Assembly (NCBI RefSeq): GCF_030123105.1
Contig: NZ_CP126095.1
Span: 1,364,001-1,428,000, forward strand
DNA length: 64,000 nucleotides
Reading direction: 5' to 3'
Source: Paenibacillus sp. G2S3
GTDB taxonomy: Bacteria; Bacillota; Bacilli; Paenibacillales; Paenibacillaceae
Part shown: positions 60,494 through 64,000 of the stretch, one piece after another
Position numbering within the stretch: position 1 is the first letter of the stretch
How the letters are laid out: every line of letters begins with the position of its first letter
Notes under the pieces: generated by a model
What the model saw: the letters and a program-made list of their open reading frames with translations, nothing else
Told to the model about the DNA's origin: nothing
Databases searched by the model: none
Position numbers and translations under genes: made by a program

Positions 60494-60624
60494 GTCTAGC
60501 TAGGTAGTGATAGAGTCACAGAACTTGCTTCTCGCTTAAGCAAATCGTACAATTATTTGAATATTAGATTTATGAATAAGTATGATAACCAAAGTTGAGT
60601 ATGATAGATTAGGAGCTGAGATTT

Positions 60625-61131
60625 ATGAAAGTAGGAGTCGTATCTGATACACATATGTCAAGAATGGCTAAGTCTCTGCCAAAGGCACTGATTGCAGAGT
60701 TTAAAAATGTGGATTTAATCTTGCATCTCGGTGATTGGGTGAGTATGGGAATCTATGATTTGCTGTCAGAACTAGCACCGGTAGAGGGGATTGCCGGAAA
60801 TAATGATGGTGATGAGATCATCGCGCGTTTCGGAGAGCGCAAGATCATTACCCTTGAAGGAATCCGGATTGGCATGGTACATGGACATACGCCACATTCC
60901 CGTAAAGGAACGGATGGGAACGCACTGCTTGCTTTTGCGAATGATGAGGTGGATTGTATTCTCTTTGGTCATTCACATCAGCCCTTGCTAAGAGAGGAGA
61001 ATGGTATCCTGCTATTTAATCCTGGTTCTCCTACAGATAAGCGGCGTGAGAAATTGTATTCTTTCGGAATATTGGATATCGAAGCGGGTAAGGTTAGTGC
61101 CCGGCATGTGTTCTACGATTCAAAGGAATAA
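60625..61131 (+). CDS. YfcE-family metallophosphoesterase
   Basis: The 168-residue calcineurin-type phosphodiesterase has all metal motifs: VVSDTHMS, LHLGDW, AGNNDGDE, MVHGHTP and LFGHSHQPL, followed by LLFNPGSPTDKRR. YfcE/MJ0936-type enzymes hydrolyse phosphodiesters with Mn2+. AGGAG lies nine bases before the ATG. Immediately downstream is a fragment resembling the C-terminus of the same family (61132-61225). Confidence 0.9.
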   Translation: MKVGVVSDTHMSRMAKSLPKALIAEFKNVDLILHLGDWVSMGIYDLLSELAPVEGIAGNNDGDEIIARFGERKIITLEGIRIGMVHGHTPHSRKGTDGNALLAFANDEVDCILFGHSHQPLLREENGILLFNPGSPTDKRREKLYSFGILDIEAGKVSARHVFYDSKE

Positions 61132-61225
61132 GGCTCAATTGTCCAAATCATTCGGCGTTCTCTCCATGGTGAACGGCTCGGTAACCATTTACAATGAGGT
61201 TAAAACGGGCGAAGCCGGAAAGTGA
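61132..61225 (+). pseudogene. Fragment resembling a second YfcE-type C-terminus
   Basis: Read in the frame ending at TGA 61223-61225, the stretch encodes SKSFGVLSMVNGSVTIYNEVK, which parallels YSFGILDIEAGKVSARHVFY at the end of the preceding enzyme. There is no start codon or site of its own. It looks like the leftover tail of a paralogue after recombination or replacement of the 3' end. Confidence 0.35.
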
Positions 61226-61234
61226 GCGCTGATA

Positions 61235-61696
61235 ATGAACAATTATCGTATTGAACGAGTGGTTTTGGATGATTTAGAACGGCTCATCCCATTATTTGAT
61301 GAATATCGAGTATTTTACGGAGCAGCCTCTGATCGGGACGGGGCACGGGCTTTCTTAGCCGATAGACTAAAGCTGGATGAATCTGTAATCCTTATGGTGG
61401 TTGAGGGGGAAGGCGATGCGAAACGCGCGTGGGGCTTCACACAGCTCTATCCTTCTTTTTCATCAGTAACGATGGAGCGCCTCTGGATACTGAATGATTT
61501 GTTTGTTACTGAGGGATTGCGAGGGCATGGCCTAGGTTCCAAACTGCTGGAAAGTGCTAGAGATCACGCCCTCTCTACGAATACGAAGGGCTTATCCCTA
61601 ACAACGATGACGGAGAATGTGGGGGCGCAGCGGTTATATGAATCGCAAGGCTACATTCGGGATGATGAATTTTATACCTATAACCTTTTTTTCTAA
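61235..61696 (+). CDS. GNAT-family acetyltransferase
   Basis: The 153-residue GNAT protein shows LIPLFDEYRVFYGAASD at the N-terminus, the substrate-side strand FTQLYPSFSSVTMERLWILNDLFV and the acetyl-CoA loop RGHGLGSKLLESARDHA, then TTMTENVGAQRLYESQGY. It resembles acetyltransferases acting on small amines. A HAD hydrolase gene follows 36 bases later without a terminator, so they probably form an operon. The substrate is unknown. Confidence 0.88.
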   Translation: MNNYRIERVVLDDLERLIPLFDEYRVFYGAASDRDGARAFLADRLKLDESVILMVVEGEGDAKRAWGFTQLYPSFSSVTMERLWILNDLFVTEGLRGHGLGSKLLESARDHALSTNTKGLSLTTMTENVGAQRLYESQGYIRDDEFYTYNLFF

Positions 61697-61732
61697 AGCA
61701 GCTAGAGAGAAAGTCGAGTAAGGGGCGTTAAA

Positions 61733-62443
61733 GTGGAAACAAGTCATAAGTTGGCAATCTTTTTTGATCTTGATGATACGTTGTATGATCATCTGGTTCC
61801 ATTTAAAGAAGCTGTACGGGAAGTGCTCACCCCAGATGAGAGTAGTCTGGATTTTGCGGAGTTATTCTATAAAGTGAGACATCATAGCGATTTGTTGTGG
61901 CCGATGTATTTGCGTGGCGAGATCCCGCTTGAAGAGACGAGGGTGCGCCGTCTGGAGCTAGCTTTTGCTGAGTATGGATTGCAGATTGATCGTGATCAAG
62001 CCACAGCGATTCAAGCGGCATATATTGGACGTCAATATACGATTCAGATGATTGATGGCGTGCGTGAGCATCTTGAACGATTTATTGCGAACGGTCATAA
62101 GGTAGGTATTATTACGAATGGACCGAAGGAACATCAGATGAGTAAGATTCGTGGGCTAGGCTTAGATCAGATTATTCCCGAGGACATGATCTTTATTTCT
62201 GATGCTGTAGGTCTTGCTAAACCGGACCCGGAAATATTCGTACACGTAAACCAAAAGACAGGTACTTCGCCGGACAACTCGCTTTATATAGGGGATACTT
62301 GGGCTAACGATGTAGTTGGAGCGCTCGCGGCTGGATGGAAGGTTTGTTGGTACAATCCTAGAGGCAGACAACCGGCTACGGATCATGAGCCTAGTTATAT
62401 TTTTACTAATTATAAGGAATTTGGTGAGCTTCCTCTTGTGTGA
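61733..62443 (+). CDS. HAD-superfamily hydrolase (YjjG/YfnB-like)
   Basis: The 236-residue phosphatase has motif I FFDLDDTLYDH, motif II IITNGPKEHQ, motif III lysine in AVGLAKPDPEIFVHV and motif IV YIGDTWANDVVGALAAGW, with a helical C1-type cap between motifs I and II. YjjG-type members remove phosphate from nucleotides or small sugar phosphates. The GTG start has AAGGGG seven bases ahead. It ends at a bidirectional terminator. Confidence 0.9.
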   Translation: METSHKLAIFFDLDDTLYDHLVPFKEAVREVLTPDESSLDFAELFYKVRHHSDLLWPMYLRGEIPLEETRVRRLELAFAEYGLQIDRDQATAIQAAYIGRQYTIQMIDGVREHLERFIANGHKVGIITNGPKEHQMSKIRGLGLDQIIPEDMIFISDAVGLAKPDPEIFVHVNQKTGTSPDNSLYIGDTWANDVVGALAAGWKVCWYNPRGRQPATDHEPSYIFTNYKEFGELPLV

Positions 62444-62456
62444 GAGGAGGTACAAA

Positions 62457-62500
62457 ATATAAGCCATGCGAGAGAAATCTGCGCATGGCTTATATTATTT
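62457..62500. terminator. Bidirectional terminator
   Basis: A perfect 14-base stem ATATAAGCCATGCG with its complement at 62482-62495, flanked by A/T runs, between convergent genes. Confidence 0.9.
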
Positions 62501-62506
62501 TGATAA

Positions 62507-63358
62507 CTAATTTCCGGATAGCTGAATGCCGCGCCACCCGCTTACATCGCATTGGCCATGTTCGTTATTACCCGCAGCAACCACCGTGCCGTCCGATTTA
62601 AGCAGGGCGGTATGAGTACAGCCCGCCGCAATCGCCACTATATCGCGCCAGTCACTTATATTGCATTCGCCGTGCTTATTCCAACCCACAGCAACCACTG
62701 TGCCGTCTGATTTAAGACCGATGGTATGATGGCTACCTGCCGCTATAGCCACAATACCGTGCCAGCCGGTTACATTACACTGGTCTTCATGATTTCGACC
62801 CGCAGCAACTACCGTACCGTCCGATTTAAGACCGACGGTATGAAGGTAACCCGCCGCTATAGCCACTATGTCATGCCAATCATTTACATTGCGTTGGCCA
62901 TACCGATTATTACCCACAATTGTCACCGTGCTGTCCGTTTTAAGCCCGACGGTATGCCAATCACCCGCCGCAACTGCTACTATATCACGCCAGTCACTTA
63001 CATTGCATTGGCCTTCATTATTTCGACCCACAGCAACCACCGTGCCATCCGATTTAAGCCCGACGGTACGACGCCAACCCGCGGCAACCCCCACAATATC
63101 AGCCCAGCCGCTTACATCGCATTGGTCATACTTATTCCAACCCACAGCTGCCACCGTACCATCCGATTTAAGCCCGATGGTATGAGTATTACCTGTATGA
63201 GCATTACCCGCAGCAACCGCTATCATATCGCACCAGTCGCTTACATCACATTGGCCATATTTATTATCACCCACAGCCGTGACCGTGCCGTCCGGTTTAA
63301 GCAGGACGGTATGACGATAACCCGCTGCTATGGAAGGTAAGGGTTTCACAAGGTTCAT
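62507..63358 (-). CDS. RCC1-repeat beta-propeller protein with seven repeats
   Basis: The 283-residue protein is almost entirely seven tandem RCC1-type repeats of about 41 residues, each of the form AAG-x2-HT-GLKSDGTV-AVG-N-GQCNVSDW. Seven blades would close a propeller. The second repeat carries an extra HTGNTH, a small duplication. There is no signal peptide or membrane helix, so it is probably cytosolic. The repeats are similar at DNA level with a 123-base period. AAGGAG lies nine bases before the ATG. The function is unknown; RCC1 propellers commonly bind protein partners. Confidence 0.9.
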   Translation of the reverse strand: MNLVKPLPSIAAGYRHTVLLKPDGTVTAVGDNKYGQCDVSDWCDMIAVAAGNAHTGNTHTIGLKSDGTVAAVGWNKYDQCDVSGWADIVGVAAGWRRTVGLKSDGTVVAVGRNNEGQCNVSDWRDIVAVAAGDWHTVGLKTDSTVTIVGNNRYGQRNVNDWHDIVAIAAGYLHTVGLKSDGTVVAAGRNHEDQCNVTGWHGIVAIAAGSHHTIGLKSDGTVVAVGWNKHGECNISDWRDIVAIAAGCTHTALLKSDGTVVAAGNNEHGQCDVSGWRGIQLSGN

Positions 63359-63372
63359 AAATCTCGCTCCTT

Positions 63373-63426
63373 AAAAAAGCTTGCTCCCTAGAAAGCCAGC
63401 TTCGGCTCAATGGGACAAGCTTTTTT
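63373..63426 (-). terminator. Terminator of the apbE gene
   Basis: AAAAAAGCTTG and CAAGCTTTTTT form a perfect 11-base stem around an inner GAGCC/GGCTC-like hairpin region. Confidence 0.8.
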
Positions 63427-63429
63427 CGT

Positions 63430-63999
63430 TTACTCTGCGAAACTGTACGTTGGATCTGTCAGGTTCATTCTTTCTTTTATACCTTTAGTGGCATAGATTT
63501 TGTTGTCGTCGGTAATAAAGAAAGCTTCAACATCATCAGGTAAAGATTCAAGATATTTCATGCCCTCCTCGATTCCCATCAGGAATACCCCAGTGGATAA
63601 GGCATCCGCATCTGTTGCATTCGGGCTCATAATGGTAAGGCTTTTGAGACCGTTCTGTGAGGGATATCCTGTGCGTGGATCAAGGATATGATGGTAACGA
63701 ATATTGTCCTGCATAAAATACCGTTCGTAAACACCAGAAGCATCGATGACCTCATCTGAGATTTTAATGGTTCCTAGCTGTGTGCCACGGCTTTGATCTG
63801 GATCCTGCAATCCGATATTCCATTCCTTTCCGTTTGGCTTCTTACCGAGAGCAATAATACTGCTGCCTCCGAGGTTAATCATAGCGCTATTTAGACCTTG
63901 CTCTTTCAAATAATCAGCGATACGGTCAGCAGCATAACCTTTACCAATGCCGCCCAGATCTAGCACCATATTTTCCTTCATCAGCTTTACAGTTTTCGC
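63430..63999 (-). CDS. apbE: FAD:protein FMN transferase ApbE, C-terminal part (5' end outside window)
   Basis: About 190 residues are visible, and the frame is open to the window edge. The protein contains the hallmark LDLGGIGKGYAADRIADYL, INLGGSSIIALG, the ILDPRTGYPSQNG segment and the metal and FAD-site ATDADALSTGVFLMG. ApbE attaches FMN covalently to threonine in flavoproteins, generally at the outer face of the membrane. The lipoprotein signal expected at the N-terminus is out of view. It ends at its own terminator. Confidence 0.92.
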   Translation of the reverse strand, partial: AKTVKLMKENMVLDLGGIGKGYAADRIADYLKEQGLNSAMINLGGSSIIALGKKPNGKEWNIGLQDPDQSRGTQLGTIKISDEVIDASGVYERYFMQDNIRYHHILDPRTGYPSQNGLKSLTIMSPNATDADALSTGVFLMGIEEGMKYLESLPDDVEAFFITDDNKIYATKGIKERMNLTDPTYSFAE

Positions 64000-64000
64000 A

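Noticed and set aside
62726..63340. A 204-codon open frame opposite the RCC1-repeat gene
   Set aside because: It is itself repetitive with the same 123-base period, so it mirrors the RCC1 repeats and has no domain of its own.

Overview
The window looks like chromosome from a Paenibacillus-type member of the Bacillales. Ribosome binding sites are of the strong AGGAGG type and TTG and GTG starts are frequent. Relatives of Bacillus subtilis genes are recognisable throughout (SigM with its anti-sigma factor, YclNOPQ, YvyE, YqkE, LplJ, YhfT/YhfS). Intrinsic terminators are abundant and the gaps hold short palindromic repeats. I see no rRNA, tRNA, CRISPR array, prophage or intact insertion sequence. 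This is mostly core and metabolic DNA with a few accessory inserts.

Layout. 1-6.5 kb: the end of a large modular surface protein, an acetyltransferase, a papain-fold protein, then transketolase and the nucleoside phosphorylase PpnP. 6.9-11.3 kb: a beta-hydroxyacid dehydrogenase, glucose-6-phosphate isomerase, YvyE, a TetR regulator and YjbQ. 11.4-15.5 kb: a sulfate ABC transporter. 15.7-25.4 kb: single genes and pairs, namely a PhnP-like hydrolase, a Set-type sugar exporter, an ABC exporter with a candidate Fur site, a DMT exporter with a Cof phosphatase, a YdjM-like membrane protein, lipoate ligase, and a compositionally distinct TetR/methionine aminopeptidase pair.

25.8-37.2 kb is a cobalamin nucleotide-loop and salvage cluster in two blocks: cobD-cbiZ-cbiB-cobC and cobT-cobU-cobS. 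Together these cover cobinamide remodelling, aminopropanol phosphate attachment, lower-ligand activation and final assembly; no corrin-ring genes are present. About 4.7 kb of unrelated genes separates the blocks: a chloramphenicol acetyltransferase with a translational-attenuation leader, a 31-codon small ORF, and a DdlR/Ddl/aminotransferase operon.

37.4-49 kb: a YnfA-type membrane protein, a chemoreceptor, a queuosine-precursor transporter under a preQ1-I riboswitch, and the most striking feature of the window. That is a compact nine-gene operon (41422-49000) joining an acyl-CoA ligase, a thiolase lacking its second catalytic cysteine, two hot-dog proteins, a ketoreductase, a complete ECF energizing module (two ATPases and EcfT, without an S component) and a FabK-like flavoprotein. 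B. subtilis yhfT/yhfS sit beside a BioY-type S component, so I suggest a pimeloyl- or other acyl-thioester building and vitamin uptake locus. That function is inference.

49-64 kb: assorted enzymes and regulators, a decayed ABM-domain gene, a Fur-controlled YclNOPQ-type siderophore importer, a SigM/anti-SigM pair with its own ECF-type promoter, a phosphodiesterase followed by a remnant of a second C-terminus, a seven-repeat RCC1 propeller protein, and the 3' part of an apbE flavin transferase gene running off the right edge.
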